Positions 1 to 5,968 of a DNA stretch of 43,926 nucleotides are shown in pieces. Made by a program: the position numbers and the translations under genes. This DNA is from a virus: IMG/VR virus record IMGVR_UViG_3300047564_001006, positions 1 through 43,926 of that record. One strand, 5' to 3'. The notes below the pieces were generated by a model that did no database searches, was not told the origin of the DNA, and saw only the letters and a program-made list of their open reading frames with translations. The stretch's first letter is position 1, and every line of letters begins with the position of its first letter.

Positions 1-139
1 CTCTTAGCCCTCCGTCCGTTTCGTATCTGCTCCGTACAAAGAGCAGGGAAGAGCCTTCACCGAACTGCCTCAGAGACAAGGGAAGAGAGCAGGTAAGAGC
101 AGGTGACGAAAAAAAAATAAAAAAAAGTTGCCTCACCTA

Positions 140-169
140 TTGTGTTGTACCTGCTTTATACTATATTTG
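140..169 (+). promoter_or_regulatory. Bacteroidota-type early promoter for the first gene
   Basis: The -7 box TATATTTG is at 162-169 and a weaker -33 element (TTG, 140-142) lies 19 nt upstream. This fits the TTTG / TAnnTTTG pattern of the Bacteroidota primary sigma factor. Transcription would begin about 175, at the foot of a small hairpin. Confidence 0.6.
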
Positions 170-172
170 TAC

Positions 173-196
173 TGCCCCTGAACGAATGACGGGGCA
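173..196 (+). other. 5' leader hairpin
   Basis: TGCCCC (173-178) can pair with GGGGCA (191-196) around a 12-nt loop. It would form the very 5' end of the transcript started by the promoter just upstream, and may stabilise it. The rest of the leader (about 204-232) is AT-rich with AACCAATTAAAAACCAA, closely resembling the leaders of the genes at 2039 and 3626. Confidence 0.45.
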
Positions 197-232
197 CTAA
201 AAACAACTTAACCAATTAAAAACCAATCAGTT

Positions 233-913
233 ATGAGTCAATTACTCACAATCGAGTCGGCACTCCTCAACCTTCCCTCAGTGAAGGCAGGGCTCAACAT
301 CACAGAAATCCGCAGAGTGCAGCGGTCTCTCACTAACGCTCAGAAGAGCAAGTTCACCAACACTATCAGCCTGTCCAAGTTGGTCGTGAAAGCCCACGAG
401 TGGTTCACGTCTGACGAAGGCAAGGGAGTCTTCCGTGAGGAGGGGGTGACGTGGTCCAATGAAGACTTCGGAAAGAAAGTGTTCGGGTGGCAGAAGTCTT
501 ACTTCTACAAGGTGGTGAAGGCAGGGAAGTTGGAGCAGTCCGTAGTTGACCTGTTCAACACCAAGTGTGACGAGGCAGAGGCTGAGGGTCAAGACCCGAA
601 CAGAAGCCTTGAGGGTCTGTTGAAATTTGCCCGTGCTACGGCTGAGGCAGAGACCAACACTGCTGAGGGCAGCGGAGAGGGTGACGGAGAAGGCAGCGGA
701 GAAGGTGAAGAAGGAGGCAGTGAGGCAGCAGTGGAGGTACGTGTACCCACAATCTTGACCCTGTCGTTCAAGGCTGCTGACCTTCAGTTAGGACGTAACG
801 TCTCAATCCGTGTGGACGTGAACGGGCAGGTAACCACGGGCAACACTGAGGAGGAAATTAACCTTGCCCTTCAGTTTTTGGCACAGGCAATTGCAGGGAG
901 GTCTGCTAACTAA
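233..913 (+). CDS. Unrecognised early protein with acidic Gly/Glu linker
   Basis: This 226-residue soluble protein is the first gene of the early block, directly behind a good promoter. I do not recognise the family. The first ~125 residues look helical and folded, with many Lys and aromatic residues. About residues 143-163 are an acidic, low-complexity run of Gly, Glu, Ser and Asp, typical of a flexible linker. The last ~60 residues alternate hydrophobic and polar residues like a small beta domain. There are no membrane segments. The first-expressed position suggests a host-takeover or regulatory role, but nothing in the sequence proves that. The ATG at 233 follows an AT-rich leader without a Shine-Dalgarno sequence. 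Confidence 0.8.
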   Translation: MSQLLTIESALLNLPSVKAGLNITEIRRVQRSLTNAQKSKFTNTISLSKLVVKAHEWFTSDEGKGVFREEGVTWSNEDFGKKVFGWQKSYFYKVVKAGKLEQSVVDLFNTKCDEAEAEGQDPNRSLEGLLKFARATAEAETNTAEGSGEGDGEGSGEGEEGGSEAAVEVRVPTILTLSFKAADLQLGRNVSIRVDVNGQVTTGNTEEEINLALQFLAQAIAGRSAN

Positions 914-923
914 GTTTAACCAC

Positions 924-949
924 GGGCAGTGTCTTCAAGGACACTGCCC
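924..949 (+). repeat. Palindrome copy 1, 10-bp hairpin
   Basis: GTGTCTTCAAGGACAC at 929-944 is extended by GGGCA on the left and TGCCC on the right, giving a perfect 10-bp stem with loop TTCAAG. It lies in the 56-nt gap between the first two genes. No U-tract and no ribozyme follows, so it may cap or separate messages rather than terminate on its own. Confidence 0.85.
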
Positions 950-969
950 ACAATCAAAACACTACCACA

Positions 970-1917
970 ATGAGCAATTTTAATTCAATCTTAGAAGGTA
1001 TCAAGTATACCAACACAGGCGAAAGAGCCCGTGGCGAAGTTCAGCCCTATCACAGGAAGCCGAACCCCTTGAAGAAGAACAAGAGCCCTTTCGCTGCTGA
1101 TGTTATCGGGCTGAAGCCTGTAGAACGCAGCAGGGCTATCCTATCGACACAGGACGGACACGAGTCCAAGTTCACTATCGGCATCGAGGTGGAGAAGAAT
1201 AGTCTGCACAGGGGTGCGGTGAAGGAGTATCCGCTATTTGCAGGTTTTGAACGTGACGGGTCTTGTGGCTATGAGGCAGTGACCCACATTCTTCCCCTGC
1301 TGCCCGAGGGCAAGTGGAGGAACAAGGTGTTTGACCTGTTCGTACAGGCTGAGAAGATTATCGACTCACGCTATAGCCCTGCTGACCGCAGGTGCGGTGG
1401 TCACGTCACTGTGTCCTGTAAGGGTATGAGTTCAGATGACCTGCGTAAGGCTCTGCGTCCCTTCTGTGGCATCATCTACGCCCTGTTCGAGAAGAGGCTT
1501 CAGAACACGTACTGCAACGCCAATATCCGTATGGAGGCACGTAACGCAGGGTGGAACGGCACACGCTATCAGATAGCCCTTGAGAAGTCCTTCGGGGACG
1601 GGTCTGAGGGTATCGAGTTCAGAATCGTGAGCAAGTTCGAGTCCGTGAAGCAGACCATCCGCAGGTACGAACTTTTCTACGCCCTGTTGGACACTGCGGT
1701 GAACGCACCTAACACGTCCCACGAGACCTTCCTCAAGCGTATCCGTCCTATCGTGGTGTCTATGTATGGGGGCAGCGAGGAGGAGGCTGACCTCAGAATC
1801 GAGAAGGCACGTCACTACCGCAGGTTCATCTTGCAGGGTAAACTGAGCAGCCTCATTGCGAGGGCAGTTGACCCTCATCAGAGCCACCTGTCGTGGTGGG
1901 ACGCAGCAGCCCTGTAA
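970..1917 (+). CDS. Amidoligase-like protein (COOH-NH2 ligase, glutamine-synthetase fold)
   Basis: A 315-residue protein that fits the putative amidoligase family (PF12224-like), whose members are predicted to form amide or peptide bonds using ATP. Visible motifs are GIEVE (71-75), the usual opening acidic strand; RDGSCGYE (95-102); GGHVTVS (143-149), matching the G-x-H-V-x-V strand; and an EFRI segment near residue 218, resembling the later metal/ATP-binding strand. The first ~55 residues are basic and probably disordered. The same early block encodes a glutamine amidotransferase-cyclotransferase fusion (4830-5951). Both enzyme types are known neighbours of amidoligases in phages and bacteria, which supports the call. 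The substrate is unknown; peptides, cell-wall fragments and modified nucleotides are all possible. Confidence 0.6.
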   Translation: MSNFNSILEGIKYTNTGERARGEVQPYHRKPNPLKKNKSPFAADVIGLKPVERSRAILSTQDGHESKFTIGIEVEKNSLHRGAVKEYPLFAGFERDGSCGYEAVTHILPLLPEGKWRNKVFDLFVQAEKIIDSRYSPADRRCGGHVTVSCKGMSSDDLRKALRPFCGIIYALFEKRLQNTYCNANIRMEARNAGWNGTRYQIALEKSFGDGSEGIEFRIVSKFESVKQTIRRYELFYALLDTAVNAPNTSHETFLKRIRPIVVSMYGGSEEEADLRIEKARHYRRFILQGKLSSLIARAVDPHQSHLSWWDAAAL

Positions 1918-1924
1918 CGGGGCA

Positions 1925-1958
1925 GGGAGGGTGGTGTCTTCAAGGACACTACCTTCCC
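1925..1958 (+). repeat. Palindrome copy 2, 14-bp hairpin joined to a ribozyme
   Basis: The core GTGTCTTCAAGGACAC is at 1934-1949. The stem extends outward to 1925 and 1958 through unique flanks (GGGAGGGTG left, TACCTTCCC right) that pair with two G-U wobbles. Pairing in unrelated flanks argues for an RNA hairpin. The 3' arm ends at 1958 and hammerhead stem III starts at 1959. Confidence 0.85.
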
Positions 1959-2009
1959 CCTGTCCACGGGTGTGTACCCGTGCTGACGAGTCCGAGAGGA
2001 CGAAACAGG
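1959..2009 (+). ncRNA. Type III hammerhead ribozyme 1
   Basis: All three helices and the catalytic core are present. Stem III is CCTGT (1959-1963) with ACAGG (2005-2009). The cleavage triplet is GTC (1962-1964), with the cut expected after C1964. Stem I is CACGGGT (1965-1971) with ACCCGTG (1976-1982), loop GTGT. The core strand is CTGACGA (1983-1989). Stem II is GTCC/GGAC (1990-1993 with 1998-2001), loop GAGA, followed by GAAA (2002-2005). The open helix is stem III, so it is type III. Cutting would separate the amidoligase message from the next gene, leaving a 74-nt leader before the ATG at 2039. Confidence 0.92.
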
Positions 2010-2038
2010 CAACCAAGCAACCAAGTTAAACCTAGTAT

Positions 2039-2500
2039 ATGAGCACTACATCATTAATCCGCAGCCTCAGACGGGCTGCCAACATCGAGTCAGACCTATC
2101 TGACATTGCACTAATCGAGGGGCTGAGTAATAGCCTCAAGGACATCGAGGACTACCTACAGGGACACGGGCACTCCGACAACCCACAGGACTACCTAACT
2201 GCTGAGTTTAGGGCTGCCCTGCGGTCATTGGAGACCCTGTGGCAGCAGGTATACCACGAGAGCCAACAGGAGGAGGAGAGCGAGGCTGACAAGGTCATTG
2301 CCACCCATTGGGTTATCGGCAAGTATGATTGCACTCAGAGACTTTACATTTCGGCATTCGCTGACGAGGAGAACGCCCGTGAGTGGGAGCACACGGCTAA
2401 ACGTAAGTACGACTCAGTCGTGTTCACGGACAGGGTCTCTGTGCTCAAGCACCTGTGCGACAGGCACTACTATGACTATTCACTTTACCTAACATTCTAA
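2039..2500 (+). CDS. Unrecognised early protein, 153 aa
   Basis: I do not recognise this small acidic protein. It has a helical N-terminal half with a Glu-rich run around residues 76-83. The C-terminal half contains a W-V-I-G-K-Y-D strand and ends in an aromatic, His/Tyr-rich tail (HYYDYSLYLTF). It is the first gene downstream of ribozyme 1, so its message would carry a ribozyme-made 5' end. The ATG is preceded by an AT-rich leader (AACCAAGTTAAACCTAGTAT) very like that of the gene downstream of ribozyme 2, with no Shine-Dalgarno sequence. Another gene follows after 10 nt. Confidence 0.75.
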   Translation: MSTTSLIRSLRRAANIESDLSDIALIEGLSNSLKDIEDYLQGHGHSDNPQDYLTAEFRAALRSLETLWQQVYHESQQEEESEADKVIATHWVIGKYDCTQRLYISAFADEENAREWEHTAKRKYDSVVFTDRVSVLKHLCDRHYYDYSLYLTF

Positions 2501-2510
2501 ATTCTAAACA

Positions 2511-2858
2511 ATGAAAAAAACCTATCATCACATTGTGTTCCTACAGGGACACGAGGCAGACGAGACTCTGCAAATCATCAACGAGAACGGCTGCGAGGCA
2601 GCCGTGCACCACCTCCTTCAGTGGGACAACGGGGAGTATTACGAACAGAGAGACACCCCATCCGCAGGTTCGGGTGACTACACCTACACCTCCGAGTGCG
2701 GGGACTACCTGCTCACGTACAACCCCCGCATAGGCTATGCGGGTCTCGAGTACGTGGAGACAGACGGACCATACCCCAAAGACCCCGAGGAAAAGTATTG
2801 GGATGCCTGTCAGACGTGGGCTGAGAGACGTAGCCACGAAGACGAGGACCTGTGGTGA
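2511..2858 (+). CDS. Unrecognised early protein, 115 aa
   Basis: A very acidic, Tyr-rich, soluble protein of 115 residues and no recognised family. It starts 10 nt after the previous gene at the sequence AAACAATGAAAAAAACC, and probably shares its transcript. The C-terminus (about 100-115) is charged, ending EDEDLW. Its composition resembles other small phage early proteins that bind host proteins, but no function can be read from the sequence. Confidence 0.75.
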   Translation: MKKTYHHIVFLQGHEADETLQIINENGCEAAVHHLLQWDNGEYYEQRDTPSAGSGDYTYTSECGDYLLTYNPRIGYAGLEYVETDGPYPKDPEEKYWDACQTWAERRSHEDEDLW

Positions 2859-2868
2859 AAAAAATAAA

Positions 2869-2900
2869 TTTGCATATGTTAAATCTATGTACTACCTTTG
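2869..2900 (+). promoter_or_regulatory. Bacteroidota-type early promoter
   Basis: -33 TTTG (2869-2872), 20-nt spacer, -7 TACCTTTG (2893-2900), followed by TACC. Spacing and sequence match those at 4764-4795 and 8344-8375. It starts a transcript just upstream of the ATG at 2918, so an upstream in-frame ATG at 2852 is not the real start. Confidence 0.8.
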
Positions 2901-2917
2901 TACCAAATCTATACGAT

Positions 2918-3247
2918 ATGAAATACAGAATCAATCAGAGCAGCGTGGATGAGTCCTTTGACATCATCACTGAGGACGGAGGCGTAGCCGTCTTCTATCA
3001 CAACCAAGAGAACTACGTGACGCATTACTATCAGAGAAGCCTCAGCGAGTGCAACCCTGCGAACTACGTGTGGGACGAACTATCAGAGGGCAAAATCTAC
3101 ATCAAGGATTGGGAGGGTGACCCGAAGGTCAGCGAGGTAGTCGAGGACGCATTGGGATGGCTTATGTTCCCTGCACCTGCCGAGGGGTGGACACAGGACG
3201 ATAGCCTGTGGGCTGAGTTTTTCGACAAGGAAGGAGGGGCTGAGTAA
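2918..3247 (+). CDS. Unrecognised early protein, 109 aa
   Basis: Soluble acidic protein with no recognised family. It contains a DIITEDGGVAVFYHN beta-like segment near residues 15-29 and many Trp/Tyr residues. I chose the ATG at 2918 because the promoter -7 box at 2893-2900 lies inside the longer open frame starting at 2852. Its stop overlaps the next start (TAATG), so the two genes are likely translationally coupled. Confidence 0.75.
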   Translation: MKYRINQSSVDESFDIITEDGGVAVFYHNQENYVTHYYQRSLSECNPANYVWDELSEGKIYIKDWEGDPKVSEVVEDALGWLMFPAPAEGWTQDDSLWAEFFDKEGGAE

Positions 3248-3507
3248 TGACTGCCGAGTACACCCCACGTAACTACAAGTTCACAGGTGACGAATACATT
3301 GCGAACTGCATACCTGCGGACGCTATGCCTCACTTCTTCAATCACGGACGGGAGGGTCGGATGCTATACATCAAGAACCATCCGTGGGAGGTGGGTGCTT
3401 ATGACAAGTACACCGAGACAATGTACGACATCAGTAACGCACAGGCTTACGAGTGGTACGAGAAACAAACAGGGCTCACCCTGTGCATACAGGTGGGCTG
3501 CAACTAA
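3247..3507 (+). CDS. Unrecognised early protein, 86 aa
   Basis: Small aromatic-rich soluble protein that overlaps the preceding stop by one base (TAATG). I do not recognise it. Length and composition resemble its neighbours (Tyr/Trp-rich, no membrane segment). It is the last gene before the second hairpin-ribozyme module, so ribozyme cleavage would define the 3' end of its message. Confidence 0.7.
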   Translation: MTAEYTPRNYKFTGDEYIANCIPADAMPHFFNHGREGRMLYIKNHPWEVGAYDKYTETMYDISNAQAYEWYEKQTGLTLCIQVGCN

Positions 3508-3524
3508 TTCCACGTGGTAGTGGA

Positions 3525-3552
3525 GGGGTGGTGTCTTCAAAGACACTGCCCC
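3525..3552 (+). repeat. Palindrome copy 3, hairpin joined to ribozyme 2
   Basis: The core GTGTCTTCAAAGACAC is at 3531-3546. Unique flanks GGGGTG (3525-3530) and TGCCCC (3547-3552) extend the stem with two G-U pairs. The last base, C3552, is also the first base of hammerhead stem III. The two structures therefore abut, as at 1958/1959. Confidence 0.82.
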
Positions 3553-3602
3553 ACGTCAGGGAGTGAGTGCTCCCTCTGAGGAGTCCAAAAGGACGAAACG
3601 TG
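3552..3602 (+). ncRNA. Type III hammerhead ribozyme 2
   Basis: Stem III is CACGT (3552-3556) with ACGTG (3598-3602). The cleavage triplet is GTC, with the cut expected after C3557. Stem I is AGGGAG (3558-3563) with CTCCCT (3570-3575), loop TGAGTG. The core is CTGAGGA (3576-3582). Stem II is GTCC/GGAC (3583-3586 with 3591-3594), loop AAAA, followed by GAAA (3595-3598). Compared with ribozyme 1, stems I and III have different sequences but keep full pairing, while core and stem II are conserved. This is strong covariation evidence for a real ribozyme. Confidence 0.92.
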
Positions 3603-3625
3603 TAACCAATTTAAAAACCAAGTAT

Positions 3626-3877
3626 ATGATAACGCAAAAAACAATCACCGAGTATGGCTTCGAAGAAATCGAGGACTACTTCTACTACATCATCGAGAGT
3701 CGTATGAACGGGCAGCACAAACAGGCACGTCAGTTATTCGCTGACCTGTCCGAGCAGCAGCAGCAAGACTTCTTCAACTACATCGAAATCTTCTTCGCCT
3801 ATGAGGTGGAGTATGACGAGAACGGAGACCGCATCGACCCTGTAACTGAAATCAAAACCTATCTTAAAATCAAATAA
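3626..3877 (+). CDS. Unrecognised small acidic protein, 83 aa
   Basis: First gene after ribozyme 2. The open frame extends upstream to 3563, but those codons would be ribozyme stems. The ATG at 3626 follows the AT-rich leader AACCAATTTAAAAACCAAGTAT shared with the gene after ribozyme 1, so I place the start there. The protein is helical and rich in Glu, Tyr and Phe, with a run of three Gln residues near the middle. No family is recognised. Confidence 0.75.
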   Translation: MITQKTITEYGFEEIEDYFYYIIESRMNGQHKQARQLFADLSEQQQQDFFNYIEIFFAYEVEYDENGDRIDPVTEIKTYLKIK

Positions 3878-3878
3878 A

Positions 3879-3962
3879 ATGACAATCTTTTTCGCAACAA
3901 TCATCACACTGCTGACCCTGCTTACAGGCGTGGCACTATCATCAACCAAACAAACCAAGTAA
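3879..3962 (+). CDS. Putative single-pass membrane micropeptide, 27 aa
   Basis: A very short frame with ATG 1 nt after the previous stop and TAA 4 nt before the next gene's ATG. It fills the gap exactly. It starts MTIFFATIITLLTLL and ends in a basic tail (TKQTK). Residues 2-21 are almost all hydrophobic, as in a one-helix membrane peptide. Tight packing and composition support it; there is no homology evidence. It could act on the host membrane. Confidence 0.5.
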   Translation: MTIFFATIITLLTLLTGVALSSTKQTK

Positions 3963-3966
3963 CACA

Positions 3967-4611
3967 ATGAACAAAACAACTGAACAGACCTGTTACGCAT
4001 TCGAGCGTGGCAGCGTAAAGCGTGTAGGCAACACCTTCACGGACGGCAAATGCCTGTATCTTTTTGACAACCTCATCGCAGAGCACAGACAGGATGGTCT
4101 GTACATCAGCAACGCAGGATGGCAGAGCAAGACCACCAAGGAGAGACTGAACGGGCTGACAGGGGTCAGCATCAGTCAGAGAAAAGGCAAGTGGTATCTG
4201 AATGGAAAGGAGTGGGATGGTCAGTGGACAAGGGTCAACACGAACCAACCCCCGGCAGTGGACGAGAAAGCAGCAGGGGAGTCGTGGAATTACACCAAGG
4301 GGTGGAAGTCAACTGACGGATGGAGAGGCTACGAGCAGCCAACCTACGCAGTCTGCGGTGCTAACGACACAGGTATGTGGGATGACTCACCTTGCAGGTC
4401 AGACGTGGCTGAGGCTGAATTGAAGGCAGCGAAGGCAGCCCTGAGCAAGGCAGGTATACCAACTAAGTTAATGACCTGCGAGTCGAGCAACGTGTTCTGC
4501 GTCCACCACTACCTCATCGTGCGTCCCAAGGACAAGCAGAAGGCTGACGAGACTATCGAGGCACACCTCAAGACTACCGACACCTCATTGTTGTACCCCT
4601 GTAAAAACTAA
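3967..4611 (+). CDS. Unrecognised early protein, 214 aa
   Basis: Soluble protein of unknown family. The first ~85 residues are strand-rich (Gly, Trp, Tyr), with G-K-W-Y-L-N-G-K-E-W resembling small beta-sheet repeats. A Trp-rich linker follows (about 105-125). The C-terminal ~75 residues are helical then strand-like, with HHYLIVRPKDKQKADE. Several Cys residues are scattered without a zinc-finger spacing. It is encoded 4 nt after the micropeptide stop, in one operon with its neighbours. Confidence 0.75.
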   Translation: MNKTTEQTCYAFERGSVKRVGNTFTDGKCLYLFDNLIAEHRQDGLYISNAGWQSKTTKERLNGLTGVSISQRKGKWYLNGKEWDGQWTRVNTNQPPAVDEKAAGESWNYTKGWKSTDGWRGYEQPTYAVCGANDTGMWDDSPCRSDVAEAELKAAKAALSKAGIPTKLMTCESSNVFCVHHYLIVRPKDKQKADETIEAHLKTTDTSLLYPCKN

Positions 4612-4615
4612 GGCT

Positions 4616-4771
4616 ATGAGAGAGAACCAATATACCTTCCGAGTTTACCACGGGACTGAACTGCTCTGCTTCATTGTCGCCCACACCAAGTGGGAGGCAG
4701 TGGAGAGAGCAATGTCTCAGACAGGATGGCGGTATGACCGCAGAAAATTAATCGCAAAAAAAGTTTGGTAA
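4616..4771 (+). CDS. Small basic protein, 51 aa
   Basis: A 52-codon frame starting 4 nt after the previous stop and ending inside the next promoter. It starts MRENQYTFRVYHGTELL and ends RRKLIAKKVW. The pattern (strand, helix WEAVERAM, basic tail) is protein-like, and the gap is otherwise empty. The promoter for the gene at 4830 overlaps its last codons (4764-4771), an economical arrangement. Family unknown. Confidence 0.6.
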   Translation: MRENQYTFRVYHGTELLCFIVAHTKWEAVERAMSQTGWRYDRRKLIAKKVW

Positions 4772-4795
4772 TGTTCACAGAATGTATTACCTTTG
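4764..4795 (+). promoter_or_regulatory. Bacteroidota-type early promoter
   Basis: -33 TTTG (4764-4767), 20-nt spacer, -7 TACCTTTG (4788-4795). Transcription would start around 4802, giving a short leader rich in CTAATCTAATCAAAT before the ATG at 4830. Box sequence and spacing equal those of the 2869 promoter. Confidence 0.82.
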
Positions 4796-4829
4796 TACAA
4801 AATCAGTCTAACTAATCTAATCAAATCGT

Positions 4830-5951
4830 ATGTGCATCATCATCGTAAAGCAACGCAACATCGAGATTCCTTCAGAGACTCTCAAAAATTCATCACGCCT
4901 GAACCCCCACGGATTGGGGGTCGTATGGCTCGACACCTTCGAGGTGTCTTATCACAAGTCCAAGGATTGGCAGGTGCTTGACACTGCCCGTCCTTACATC
5001 GCTCACTTCCGCTACGCCACTGTCGGCAAGGTCGGTCTCGACAATACCCACCCGTTCAAGTGTGGTCCGACAAGCAACGAGTTCTTAATGATGAACGGGA
5101 CTATCCACGGGCTCGGGGACAAGAACAAGTGCGACTCAAAAGTATTGGCTGAGTCCTTGGAGAATGTGCCACGCCACAAGTGGAAGAGAGAATTGGAGAA
5201 GCACAGGCTTGTTCGGTTCGTCACTATCAACACCCGCACCCGCACGTTCCAAATCTACAATCGTGACCTATGGACCTTCAAGGATGGGGTGTGGTACTCG
5301 AAGGACAACGTCCTTCAGGACAACCTTGTCGCAGTGTACGGCACACTGAAGAAGGGGCACGGCAACTACTACCGCTATCTCACTGACTCAAAGTTAGTGG
5401 GGTCAGGCAAGACCAAGGACAAGTATCCACTGCTGATTCAAGGTCTGCCGTACCTGTTGGACGAGAAGGGTGTGGGTCACAACGTGAAGGTGGACGTGTT
5501 CAAGGTCAGCGACACGGTCCTCGGCAAGTTAGACCAACTTGAGGGTCACCCTCGGTGGTACTGCCGTAAGCAGGTTCAGATTCAGATGAGCAAGAACAAG
5601 GTCGTGACTGCTTGGATATACTTCAACCCTCAGACAAAGCGGTCAGCGACAGACAGGATGCACGAGTCCTACGAAGCATTCAGTCAGACGTACCGCAAAC
5701 CTGCCCGTGTACAAGAGCCGACAGACTTCTCGAAGCCAACGTGGTCACCATCTTACAGGCAGTTAGAGTTCAGTTCTTTTGATGACTACTACGCACAACT
5801 GAGTGGGGTCGAGGTGGAGGATGAGCCCGTGGTTGACACACCATACTGCACCTCCTGCTATCGTGACCTTGAGTACGATGGGTTCAACAACTACTGCTGC
5901 ACGGGATGTAACGAGTGGTACACCCAACAGGACGTGGACAATTTACTATAG
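4830..5951 (+). CDS. Class II glutamine amidotransferase / gamma-glutamylcyclotransferase fusion with zinc ribbon
   Basis: A 373-residue three-part enzyme. Residues 1-160 look like an Ntn-type glutamine amidotransferase. Cys2 follows Met directly and would be the nucleophile after Met removal. HFRYATVG (59-66) and MMNGTIHG (87-94) match the conserved H-x-R-x-AT and NG motifs. Residues 165-285 resemble the AIG2/GGCT cyclotransferase fold: VAVYGTLKKG (167-176) is the substrate loop and LDQLEGHPRWY includes the likely catalytic Glu238. The C-terminus is a zinc ribbon (C340, C343, C356/C357, C360). Together with the amidoligase at 970 it suggests a pathway that makes and releases glutamyl- or amide-linked groups. 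The substrate is unknown. It has its own promoter. Confidence 0.78.
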   Translation: MCIIIVKQRNIEIPSETLKNSSRLNPHGLGVVWLDTFEVSYHKSKDWQVLDTARPYIAHFRYATVGKVGLDNTHPFKCGPTSNEFLMMNGTIHGLGDKNKCDSKVLAESLENVPRHKWKRELEKHRLVRFVTINTRTRTFQIYNRDLWTFKDGVWYSKDNVLQDNLVAVYGTLKKGHGNYYRYLTDSKLVGSGKTKDKYPLLIQGLPYLLDEKGVGHNVKVDVFKVSDTVLGKLDQLEGHPRWYCRKQVQIQMSKNKVVTAWIYFNPQTKRSATDRMHESYEAFSQTYRKPARVQEPTDFSKPTWSPSYRQLEFSSFDDYYAQLSGVEVEDEPVVDTPYCTSCYRDLEYDGFNNYCCTGCNEWYTQQDVDNLL

Positions 5952-5966
5952 TGTCTTTGAAGACAC
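5951..5966 (+). repeat. Palindrome copy 4
   Basis: GTGTCTTTGAAGACAC, starting on the last base of the preceding stop codon. The flanks do not extend the stem, which has 7 bp around a TG centre. It is followed after 2 nt by the tRNA-like minihelix, echoing the hairpin-plus-ribozyme order seen upstream. Confidence 0.85.
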
Positions 5967-5968
5967 AC

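Noticed and set aside
40-110. GAGCAGG repeats near the left end as terminal repeats or binding sites
   Set aside because: They are short, irregular and in low-complexity sequence; no matching copy is seen at the right end of the window.
170-200. Possible third hammerhead near the first promoter (CTGAACGA followed by a G-rich strand)
   Set aside because: The core would need CTGANGA and a following GAAA with two closing helices; the sequence has an extra base and no GAAA. Only a simple hairpin remains.
929-944. Palindrome as a restriction target only (it contains GAAGAC)
   Set aside because: The conserved length and paired, varied flanks go well beyond a 6-bp recognition site.
1432-2016. Long - strand open frame of 194 codons opposite the amidoligase gene
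   Set aside because: It is a mirror of a high-GC coding region, runs through the hairpin and ribozyme, and has no protein-like features or promoter.
3563-3625. Upstream start (ATG 3563) for the 83-residue protein
   Set aside because: It would translate the ribozyme stems; the ATG at 3626 has the same leader as the gene after ribozyme 1.
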